64,000 bases of DNA from Aureibaculum algae (GTDB taxonomy: Bacteria > Bacteroidota > Bacteroidia > Flavobacteriales > Flavobacteriaceae). The first letter of the stretch is position 1. Each line of letters starts with the position of its first letter. Position numbers and translations under genes: made by a program. A model generated the notes under the pieces. It had not been told where the DNA came from. It searched no databases and worked only from the letters and a program-made list of their open reading frames with translations. The stretch lies in the NCBI RefSeq assembly GCF_006065315.1, contig NZ_CP040749.1, forward strand, positions 2,866,501-2,930,500, written 5' to 3'. Below are positions 27,277 through 34,603 of the stretch, piece after piece.

Positions 27277-28341
27277 ATGATATTAAGTTTTATTATACCA
27301 ATGTATAATGCCGAACAGTATATAGAACAATGTCTATATAGTATAATTGAACAACCAATAAATAAAAATACTTTTGAAATAATCCTTATAAATGATGGCT
27401 CAACAGATAATAGTTTATCTAAAGCAAATGAAATTTCTAAGAAGCATAAAAACATAACAGTTTATGATCAAGAAAACATTGGTTTAAGTGCAACCAGAAA
27501 TAGAGGAATTGAGTTAGCCAAAGGTGAATATATATGGTTTATAGATGCTGATGATTATATAATACACAATACCGTTAATTCACTTCTTGAGTGTTTAAAA
27601 AATCATAATTTAGATATTTTAGAATTTCAATATATCAGAACTGAATCAAGAATTCTTAATGTATCAAGACACAATAAGCCTTCATTTACTGATATAAAAG
27701 TGCTTAATGGTAAGAAATATGTTGCTACTGGTGGCTATAATGAAAGCTGTTGCATTTCTATATACAGAAGACAATTAATTTTGGAAATAGGCTTAAAGTT
27801 TATTGAAGGTAGAGTAATGGAGGACATGGTTTTTAATGCTGAAATTGTACCCAAAGCAAATAGAATTGCTTACTTCCCATTGGATGCCTATCGTTACGTT
27901 ATAAACCCTAATTCGATATGGACGAATAAAGAATCTAATGCACACCGTAAGTCAATTACTGATTTTATTTTTATGACTAAAAAAATATCAGGTTTTATTA
28001 AGACTTACAAACAAAATGGTATTGGAACAAAAATTATTGAAAGCAAACAACAAGAAATGCTTTTTAATATATCTAAACGTCTACTCACTTCAGATTTTAC
28101 AATTTCCGAAATAAATATTATGATTGGGGATTTATATAAGTATAAACTATATCCTTTAAAAAAATATAAAGGAATCAGTAGGTTAAGAAAACTTGAAACT
28201 TGTATATTTAATAGAAAATTACTTTTTTTATTATCTATAAGAATCTATCGTTTCTTTAAAAAACCTATTGATCATTTCATTATTAGAAAATATAGGCAAA
28301 AAAGAGAGAAGCTTATTAAAGAAACTACTGTTAATATTTAG
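27277..28341 (+). CDS. GT2 family glycosyltransferase (second of a tandem pair)
   Basis: Paralog of the preceding gene with the same order of blocks: SFIIPMYNAEQYIEQCLYSI, INDGSTDNS, LSATRNRGIELAKGEYIWFIDADDYI and VMEDMVFNAEIVP. It also shares the VINPNSIWTNKES and KQQEMLFNISKRLLTSDF segments and the basic tail. It is separated by 188 AT-rich bases in which no clear promoter is seen. It ends 18 bases before the convergent GT4 gene with no room for a terminator. The 354-residue length is normal. The pair probably arose by tandem duplication followed by divergence in acceptor specificity (inference). Confidence 0.92.
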   Translation: MILSFIIPMYNAEQYIEQCLYSIIEQPINKNTFEIILINDGSTDNSLSKANEISKKHKNITVYDQENIGLSATRNRGIELAKGEYIWFIDADDYIIHNTVNSLLECLKNHNLDILEFQYIRTESRILNVSRHNKPSFTDIKVLNGKKYVATGGYNESCCISIYRRQLILEIGLKFIEGRVMEDMVFNAEIVPKANRIAYFPLDAYRYVINPNSIWTNKESNAHRKSITDFIFMTKKISGFIKTYKQNGIGTKIIESKQQEMLFNISKRLLTSDFTISEINIMIGDLYKYKLYPLKKYKGISRLRKLETCIFNRKLLFLLSIRIYRFFKKPIDHFIIRKYRQKREKLIKETTVNI

Positions 28342-28359
28342 GGTAAAGATGGAAAGAAA

Positions 28360-29418
28360 TCAATAAGAACAAAATTCAAGAATTTCATTAGATATTTTAT
28401 CTATTGAGAACTTTTGTTGTATTTCTTTGGCTTTTATGGAAAACTTATTTCGTAGGTTTTCATCATTCATCAATTGTACTATTTTCTTTGAAAACTGGTC
28501 AACATCTCCTACAGGGACTAAAAATCCATTTTCACCATCTTCTATTAATTCACTTGGACCAGTTAAACAATCGAAACTAACACATGGTAAACCGGCTGCC
28601 ATACCTTCAAGCAAAGCTATTGGAAAGCATTCAGAAACAGAAGGAAATGCAAATATAGTAGATTTTGATAACCATTTCCCTACATCTTTTTCAACTCCAT
28701 TTAATGTAACGAGATTGTGTATGTCCAAATTATTAATTTGCTGCTCCAACTCTTTACGTAATTCACCGTCACCAAGAATTACAAATTTCCAATCAGGTCT
28801 ATTAATTTTTTTACACGCTTCTATAAAATACTTTTGCCCTTTTGCACAATTTAGTCTACCAACATTTAAAACAATTTTTTCTTTTTTAATACTCTCATTT
28901 ATTTTTAAGTCAAAAACGGGGTTTGGTATTGTAATTATATTTTTACACCCCGTTTCATCTTGAATAATTCCTTTAGCAATATCAGTCAAGGCAATAATAC
29001 CATCAGCCTTTTTGTAAAAAAACTTACGGCATTGGTTTTCAACTTTACTTCTCGGCCTTAAAGGACTCATCACATCTTCTACAATCACCCTAGTTTTTAG
29101 ATATCGCGTTGCTAGAATAGTTAAAATATTAGTGGAGCTCAAAATACTCAATACAAAAAAGGGATTAATAGATTGGATTTTTTTTCTAAGTTTTAACAAT
29201 GTCCTTAGTGCACTAAAAGCTTTTTTTATCCCTCCTTCACCAGTCAAATTTAATTCAGTTACAACTACTTCTGAATTAATGGGATAAAAACTTTTTCCTT
29301 TTCTTAATACAATTATGTTTACAACGTAACCTTGAGAGGACCAACGGTTAGCTAAGGAGGTAATATAACGTTGCCCGCCACCTAAATCAAGTAATGGAGT
29401 TACTAGGACTATTTTCAT
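28360..29418 (-). CDS. GT4 glycosyltransferase (paralog of the gene at 23811-24884)
   Basis: GT-B, family 4. MKIVLVTPLLDLGGGQRYITSL opens the acceptor domain; KIVLNVGRLNCAKGQKYFIEAC and FAFPSVSECFPIALLEGMAAGLPCVSFDC hold the donor-binding segment, with E of SECF and E of LEGM forming EX7E. Together with its paralog it brackets the CDP-sugar transcript start and the GT2 pair. It is convergent with the GT2 gene at 28341. It could act in the same glycan at a different position or belong to a separate short module. Donor unknown. Confidence 0.92.
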   Translation of the reverse strand: MKIVLVTPLLDLGGGQRYITSLANRWSSQGYVVNIIVLRKGKSFYPINSEVVVTELNLTGEGGIKKAFSALRTLLKLRKKIQSINPFFVLSILSSTNILTILATRYLKTRVIVEDVMSPLRPRSKVENQCRKFFYKKADGIIALTDIAKGIIQDETGCKNIITIPNPVFDLKINESIKKEKIVLNVGRLNCAKGQKYFIEACKKINRPDWKFVILGDGELRKELEQQINNLDIHNLVTLNGVEKDVGKWLSKSTIFAFPSVSECFPIALLEGMAAGLPCVSFDCLTGPSELIEDGENGFLVPVGDVDQFSKKIVQLMNDENLRNKFSIKAKEIQQKFSIDKISNEILEFCSY

Positions 29419-29691
29419 AATAAATATTTTAGTTAAGAAAATATTGCAATCTATAAATCCCCAATAATTACAATATATATTCTATAAATTGAATACACTT
29501 TTAATTATAAGCATTAAATTTACAAGACAAAACATTAGTCTAGTTACTTTCTTTGCAATAACAGAATTATAACTTTTAGTTGTAATTTTTTTTTTAGCAG
29601 ATAAAATAAATAAACTTAATTAATAAATTCACCTTTTTCAGATGTACTTATAGTTGTATTGCAGTTATTTAAAAATAGTGAAGTAAATAAT

Positions 29692-29763
29692 ATGAAGATT
29701 ACTTTTTCCGTTTTATTAGTGGTAGTCTTGATATTCCTTTTCATAGCATATAAGAATAAATAA
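29692..29763 (+). CDS. possible small single-span membrane peptide (23 aa)
   Basis: ATG at 29692 to TAA at 29761-29763 gives MKITFSVLLVVVLIFLFIAY followed by KNK. It is a Lys-flanked hydrophobic core of about 16 residues, which is the shape of a small membrane-inserted peptide. It is followed within 50 bases by a terminator-type hairpin at 29831-29859, so a stand-alone short transcript is possible. No promoter box could be recognised directly in front. AT-rich DNA gives hydrophobic codons by chance, so this is weak. Confidence 0.25.
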   Translation: MKITFSVLLVVVLIFLFIAYKNK

Positions 29764-29812
29764 CACAACGAATGTAACAATGTATTTAACAATAAAAAAA
29801 AAAAATACAGAA

Positions 29813-29854
29813 AAAGGGGGAAAATCCTGTAAATCAAAGGGGTTTTCCCCCTTT
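29813..29854 (-). terminator. hairpin B: possible minus-strand terminator
   Basis: AAAGGGGGAAAA (29813-29824) pairs perfectly with TTTTCCCCCTTT (29843-29854). On the minus strand this hairpin is followed by TTTCTGTATTTTTTTTTTTA, a good U-tract, so it could end transcription coming from the 30154-31800 gene. It shares its right arm with hairpin A, so the two structures exclude each other. Confidence 0.5.
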
Positions 29855-29859
29855 GATTT
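29831..29859 (+). terminator. hairpin A: possible plus-strand terminator
   Basis: AAATCAAAGGGG (29831-29842) pairs perfectly with CCCCTTTGATTT (29848-29859), loop TTTTC, and is followed by AATTTGTATTT. It could end a short plus-strand transcript carrying the 23-codon ORF. It competes with hairpin B for the same C-run. Confidence 0.45.
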
Positions 29860-30153
29860 AATTTGTATTTAAGAAGTTAAAAGTTACCTATGATACTCTC
29901 TAAATATTAACTGGCTGGTTATTATTTAAACTATAAAGTAAAGTATTAACTAATTTAAAATTTGTGCTGTCAATTTGCAATCGGTTGTTTTAATTTTTAA
30001 ATAATTTTCATATAAAAATTATCTTCTCAAATTCGTGTAATTAGACATTTTACTAACCAAAATATAGGAGATATCAGAAATTCATAAAATTTTTGATTAT
30101 GCAAATGGAGGAGAAAATTAAATTTATAATAATTCTTTGTTTTTAATCCTGTT

Positions 30154-31800
30154 TTATTTTTTCCTTGTCACAATAGCATCTATAATTGTAAGTTCTTTGT
30201 GATGATTTAAAGTATGAGTAGCAGAAACATCTTTACTCCATTCAGGATAAATTGCTTGGACTTCCCTTTCTTCATAATTCTTTTTATCAAGAATAGTAAT
30301 TTCTCGAATATGCATAGCATAGCCATATCGTTTAGAACAATCTTGTGCAGGTCTGTAAATTTTATGATTTTTCACAAATAAATTGCCAGCAGGTCTAGAA
30401 AATTGGACATCCGTTACTATTGGATTTTGTGGATGAGATTGCCATGTTCCATTAAATAAATCTTCCGTATAAAAAAGGTAAAGTTCGTCATGAGTACTTG
30501 CCCCCATTTCTTCTCCAACATTAGTAAATAACCAATATAAGTTACCATATTTAAAAGGCGTAGCATCTGTAGCATTAATGTTTTCCATTAATACTTTTGA
30601 TAACTTCCATTTATAGGGAAAATCTAAACATTCATACAATTCAATAGTTCTATTTTCCGAGGTTTCAGGTAACATATATAATTTTTTGTTTTCTTCAAAA
30701 AGTAAGGGATAAGACAAATGATAAGGTTTCTCTAAGACAACTTTTGGTTCTGAAACCTGCCCGTCTTTAGATAACTCAAGAACTGAAATTTTCCCTTTAT
30801 TTTCTGTATAAATTAACTCTTCAAAAAACACAAAATATTTTCCATTAATTTCATGTATAAAAGGATCTGCCCAAAACCGGTCCTTTGGTGGTAATATTCT
30901 TTTAAATTTATAAAATGAATTTGAAAAATTATTAGAATTATTAAAATTATATAATAATATATACTGGTCAAAATAAAATTTTGATTTAACAATATTTTTT
31001 AAAAGTTTCGCATAATTCCTAACAATTCCTTTAAAAGTTTCATAGGTAGTTGGTATTTCGTAATAAGGTTTTGAATAAAAATTAGGTACACTATTTCTTT
31101 CTTCTAATCCCTTAAAGTACTTTTCGTAACCATCCTGGAATAAGAGATTTAATTGCCTGGGAATTAAAGTTTTTAGTTTGAAATATAATTGATTTCTATT
31201 CTTACTAATATTGAATTTATGAGTAGCATAATTAGTAGATGTTACGACAAACTCCTCTTGTTCAAATTTAGAATTACATAAATTCATGTTCAGGGTAATT
31301 CCAGTAATAAAAGATTTGTTCAATATTTCAGAAACACCTGGTACATTACTTTGAATATTTTTACCATCACCCCCTGAAAAAAACCACACTCCATATTTTG
31401 TTAATTGTACAATATCCTCAGATAATTTATTTTGGCCTAAGTTGATTATAACATCTAAATGAAAATTGTCAATAACCGAAAGTGTTTCTTTTCCAAAATA
31501 ATCACTTTGGTTCTGAGAAGTACTATTAACACTTATAGACTCACAGTCTAAAAGAGAATTAATTTTCATACTTTTAAAAGCACTTGGGTTGCTTTTAAAC
31601 AATTTATTTTCTACTTTTTCATAAGTCCTATATATAAAGTTATTTACTGCTTTAACATTCTCCTTTTTGCTATTATTCTCAATAATTAAAACAATTTCAG
31701 CGTAATTCCCTTCATTAATGATTTCGATCATCTTATAAACCCAAAAAGGAATGCTTTTGGACATTACACATAATGCTATTCTTAATAATGGTTGTTTCAT
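30154..31800 (-). CDS. bimodular protein: formyltransferase-like N-terminus, GIPC-transferase-like beta-propeller C-terminus
   Basis: The C-terminal half (about residues 300-540) starts with ILPPKDRFWADPFIHEINGKYFVFFEEL and continues with YHLSYPLLFEENKKLYMLPET, DATPFKYGNLYWLFTN and RPAGNLFVKNHKIYRPAQDCS. These repeated blades are those of the five-bladed, glycoside-hydrolase-43-like domain in proteins annotated as glucosamine inositolphosphorylceramide transferase family. The N-terminal half (1-220) resembles a formyltransferase fold in which LDVIINLGQNKLSEDI and GVWFFSGGDGKNIQSNVPGVSEIL are the best matches, though catalytic residues are not obvious. No signal peptide. The two-domain form recurs in bacterial glycan loci; a role in attaching or modifying a sugar is inferred. 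548 residues. Confidence 0.72.
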   Translation of the reverse strand: MKQPLLRIALCVMSKSIPFWVYKMIEIINEGNYAEIVLIIENNSKKENVKAVNNFIYRTYEKVENKLFKSNPSAFKSMKINSLLDCESISVNSTSQNQSDYFGKETLSVIDNFHLDVIINLGQNKLSEDIVQLTKYGVWFFSGGDGKNIQSNVPGVSEILNKSFITGITLNMNLCNSKFEQEEFVVTSTNYATHKFNISKNRNQLYFKLKTLIPRQLNLLFQDGYEKYFKGLEERNSVPNFYSKPYYEIPTTYETFKGIVRNYAKLLKNIVKSKFYFDQYILLYNFNNSNNFSNSFYKFKRILPPKDRFWADPFIHEINGKYFVFFEELIYTENKGKISVLELSKDGQVSEPKVVLEKPYHLSYPLLFEENKKLYMLPETSENRTIELYECLDFPYKWKLSKVLMENINATDATPFKYGNLYWLFTNVGEEMGASTHDELYLFYTEDLFNGTWQSHPQNPIVTDVQFSRPAGNLFVKNHKIYRPAQDCSKRYGYAMHIREITILDKKNYEEREVQAIYPEWSKDVSATHTLNHHKELTIIDAIVTRKK

Positions 31801-32025
31801 TAGATATACATATTTTATATTAATTTATAGCAACATCTAAAATTAAATCGAATATGATGTTAAGAATATTACTCGAATTTATCATAAAATCAATAAAATA
31901 TATTTGTCATATCCCAAAAAGGAATTTTCGTTATGTTTAAATTCCAACATTAAAGCAAAGAATCTTTAAAAAACATTTTATTATTTACAGCTCAATTAAT
32001 CAAAATAAAGTATAAATGGTGTAAA

Positions 32026-33006
32026 TTAATATGTATTTCCATTTCTAAAAGGGTGTTTTGCATTTTCTTTTTTTGCAAAAGGATGGTAATCTCCTGTTAG
32101 CGGTGAAATTTCAGAATTTCTTATTTTTTGAACAATTTCAATTGATTGTCTGGCGTCTTGTAAGCCAAATCCATTACCATTAAGTATATCTTCGTAACTT
32201 TTAGTATGTAATTCTGTAAACCCTCCACTAAACTCAATCTCTTCGCCATCAACTGTAATCGAACGATACGTACGTTGACCTGTTTCTTTAACTTCATCGG
32301 GAATAACATTATAATCTATTGACAAGAACCAACGAACTCTAGCTTTTTCAAATTCTAAATAACCAGAAGCCCTATCATGATTATGTAGATGCACTCTATT
32401 CTCTTTTACATCACCAAAAACCCAAGATAGCATATCATAAAAATGAACTCCTATATTAGATGCTATTCCTCCAGATTTAGAATCATCTCCTTTCCAAGAA
32501 GTGTAATACCAATGTCCTCTTGAGGTTAAATATGTTAAATCTACATCGTAAATTTTATCTTTAGGACCATTCTCTATTTTTCTTTTTAAAGCTATGATAC
32601 TTTCATGTAATCTTAATTGTAAAATAGAATACACTTTTTTTTGTGTAGCCTTTTCAATATCGGAAAGAGCATCTATATTCCAAGGATTTAATACCAATGG
32701 TTTTTCACAAATGGCATGTGCATCTCGTCTCAATGCCATCCTTATGTGAGCATCATGCAAATAATTAGGTGTACAAATACTAACATAATCTAGATTAATA
32801 TCTCTTTGCCGTTTTAATTTCTCGATATGACGATCAAACCTCTCAAACTCAACAAAAAAGTCTGCATTTGGGAAATAACTGTCCATGATTCCAACAGAAT
32901 CAAACTTATCGTAAGCCGCAATTAGATTATTTTTAGTATCTTTTATAGCTTTCAAATGTCTCGGAGCAATATATCCTGCTGCTCCTATAAGGGCAAAATT
33001 TTTCAT
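32026..33006 (-). CDS. Gfo/Idh/MocA family dehydrogenase, WlbA/WbpB type
   Basis: NAD-dependent sugar oxidoreductase, best matched to WlbA/WbpB, which oxidises C3 of UDP-GlcNAcA on the way to 2,3-diacetamido-mannuronic acid. Seen: FALIGAAGYIAPRHLKAI at the N-terminus, the catalytic dyad motif EKP (E101-K102-P103), and SRGHWYYTSWKGDDSKSGGIASNIGVHFYDML, a block peculiar to this branch. The start is set at the ATG 33004-33006 (MKNFALIG); the frame runs nine codons further but with a non-homologous prefix. Length 326 is close to WlbA. The partner aminotransferase, acetyltransferase and epimerase are not in the window. Confidence 0.88.
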   Translation of the reverse strand: MKNFALIGAAGYIAPRHLKAIKDTKNNLIAAYDKFDSVGIMDSYFPNADFFVEFERFDRHIEKLKRQRDINLDYVSICTPNYLHDAHIRMALRRDAHAICEKPLVLNPWNIDALSDIEKATQKKVYSILQLRLHESIIALKRKIENGPKDKIYDVDLTYLTSRGHWYYTSWKGDDSKSGGIASNIGVHFYDMLSWVFGDVKENRVHLHNHDRASGYLEFEKARVRWFLSIDYNVIPDEVKETGQRTYRSITVDGEEIEFSGGFTELHTKSYEDILNGNGFGLQDARQSIEIVQKIRNSEISPLTGDYHPFAKKENAKHPFRNGNTY

Positions 33007-33112
33007 AAATTTAAATGTATCAATTTTTAACAAATGTTAAATAAACAATATTCAAAAGTAAAAATAATTTACATCAAAAACGAGTTTAATATAGACTATC
33101 TCTTATTTTGAT

Positions 33113-33120
33113 TACTTTTG
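33113..33120 (+). promoter_or_regulatory. -7 box of the PIG-L gene
   Basis: TACTTTTG matches TAnnTTTG. Transcription would start near 33127, downstream of the TTG at 33118-33120 where the open frame begins, which argues for the ATG at 33169 as the real start. No clear TTG at the right upstream distance. Confidence 0.33.
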
Positions 33121-33168
33121 TTTAAACGTATTTTTAATAATATTATTTTGATTAAAATTGAATTATTA

Positions 33169-34533
33169 ATGAAAAAAAAATATTTTATTCTATCCGTATT
33201 TGCTTTAGTTGTTATTGCCTTTATTTTATTTTACGCACATAATAAAAGAATATCAATATATAATTACGATACTACTTTAGATTATAAATATAATTTTGAC
33301 AATGGCAGTGCACAAATATATAATTTGAAAGTAAAGCATGATTCTATTAAAATACCTATTATTAAAAATAAAAATGTTTCAACATTTTTAAAAGTCAATT
33401 TAAAATCAACACTCTTAGGTAAATTTTCTCAGCCAAAAATAAATATTTATTTTAATGATAAAGTAATTTCAGAACATTTTGAAATTGGTTCTAAAGGGGT
33501 GCGTTATTTAAATATAAGTGATGTTTTAAATACTAATATTAATACTAATAAAATAAAAATAAATACACAAAACACTAAGTTAATAAATGATGATGTCTCC
33601 TTATATGTCTTTAAAAATAGCACTTTAAAAGATAAAAATATTTTGGTTCTTGCACCACATCCTGATGATGCTGAAATTGCGGCTTATGGATTGTATACTA
33701 CTTATCCAAAAAACACGTATATAGTGACCGTAACCGCGGGTGATGCGGGCGAATTTAAATACGACGAAATATACAAAGACAGTCTAACTCATTATTTACA
33801 AAAAGGAAAATTACGCACTTGGAATAGCTTAACTGTGCCTTTGTTAGGTAATATTCAATCTGAAAATATTTTAAATCTAGGTTATTTCAACGAAGCTTTG
33901 GCCGCAATGCACGCAAATGATACGGCTTTAGTAAAAACACATTTCACTAAGACTTATGATATTAATTCTTTTCGAAAACAAAATATTAGCAAATTGCTAG
34001 ATAGTGTTAAAGGAACTTCTCGCTGGATCTCTTTAGTGAATGATTTAACCTTTTTATTAGATACCATCAAGCCCGATATAATTGTCACACCATCCCCAAA
34101 TTTAGATAGGCATTTAGATCATCAATTTACAACCATCGCGTTATTCGATGCTATAAAAAAAACAGGTATGAATAAAGGTCAATTATTTTTATATACAAAC
34201 CATTTACCTAAAAGTGAATCTTATCCATATGGTAACATGGGCGAACCTGTAACTCTACCTCCAAATTTTGACACATCTCTTTATTTTGAAAGTATTTACT
34301 CTTTCCCCATGCCTTTACGCTTACAGAAAGAGAAGATATTTGCTTTAGATGCGATGAACGATATTAGATTGGATACTGATTACCTCGATTCAAAAAAAAC
34401 ATTTGTTTATGCATTAAAGATATTGAAAAGAAATACAATAGGACCTCAAAACGATTACTTTAGAAGGTCTGTACGTTCTAATGAATTATTTTTTGTAATA
34501 CCAATAAACAAAATTTCTAAAATAAAGTTTTAA
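33169..34533 (+). CDS. membrane-anchored PIG-L family deacetylase
   Basis: PIG-L/LmbE-type zinc-dependent N-deacetylase, acting on an N-acetyl sugar. HPDD at residues 164-167 (in VLAPHPDDAEIAAYG) is the metal-binding signature, and PNLDRHLDHQFT later supplies a histidine-aspartate pair (HxxH). The N-terminal KKKYFILSVFALVVIAFILFYA (about 3-24) is a single membrane anchor, so the enzyme faces the periplasm. Residues 25-155 form an extra beta-rich domain. The open frame begins at a TTG at 33118, but the ATG at 33169 follows the promoter box and gives the proper anchor. Next to a WlbA-type gene it probably trims an acetyl group from the glycan. Confidence 0.86.
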   Translation: MKKKYFILSVFALVVIAFILFYAHNKRISIYNYDTTLDYKYNFDNGSAQIYNLKVKHDSIKIPIIKNKNVSTFLKVNLKSTLLGKFSQPKINIYFNDKVISEHFEIGSKGVRYLNISDVLNTNINTNKIKINTQNTKLINDDVSLYVFKNSTLKDKNILVLAPHPDDAEIAAYGLYTTYPKNTYIVTVTAGDAGEFKYDEIYKDSLTHYLQKGKLRTWNSLTVPLLGNIQSENILNLGYFNEALAAMHANDTALVKTHFTKTYDINSFRKQNISKLLDSVKGTSRWISLVNDLTFLLDTIKPDIIVTPSPNLDRHLDHQFTTIALFDAIKKTGMNKGQLFLYTNHLPKSESYPYGNMGEPVTLPPNFDTSLYFESIYSFPMPLRLQKEKIFALDAMNDIRLDTDYLDSKKTFVYALKILKRNTIGPQNDYFRRSVRSNELFFVIPINKISKIKF

Positions 34534-34540
34534 TACATTA

Positions 34541-34592
34541 GTTAAGCTAAAATAATACGTTTTCTAATAAGTTCGTTCTATTTTAGCTTAAC
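34541..34592. terminator. terminator-like inverted repeat between convergent genes
   Basis: GTTAAGCTAAAATA at 34541-34554 pairs perfectly with TATTTTAGCTTAAC at 34579-34592, with a 24-base loop. It sits between the PIG-L gene (plus) and the beta-helix gene (minus). The loop is long and the U-tract weak, so efficiency is uncertain. Confidence 0.5.
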
Positions 34593-34603
34593 TTAATGAT
34601 AAT

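Larger units (their letters stand above)
29419..30153. other. 735-base intergenic stretch with a small ORF and nested hairpins
   Basis: No conventional gene. It holds a 23-codon plus-strand ORF for a hydrophobic peptide (29692-29763) and, right after it, two overlapping perfect inverted repeats (29813-29859). A 73-codon minus-strand frame at 29616-29837 reads through these repeats and has no recognisable domain, so I do not call it. The rest (29860-30153) is AT-rich with nothing I can name. Confidence 0.5.

Noticed and set aside
28427..28963. 178-codon plus-strand frame
   Set aside because: Antisense to the GT4 gene at 28360-29418, which has full family motifs.
29616..29837. 73-codon minus-strand frame with hydrophobic start
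   Set aside because: Runs through the double hairpin and the antisense of the small plus-strand ORF; low-complexity Phe/Leu content is expected from A-runs on the other strand.
33118..33168. TTG start of the PIG-L gene
   Set aside because: The TTG lies inside the likely -7 box, so it would not be transcribed; the ATG at 33169 gives a normal membrane anchor.
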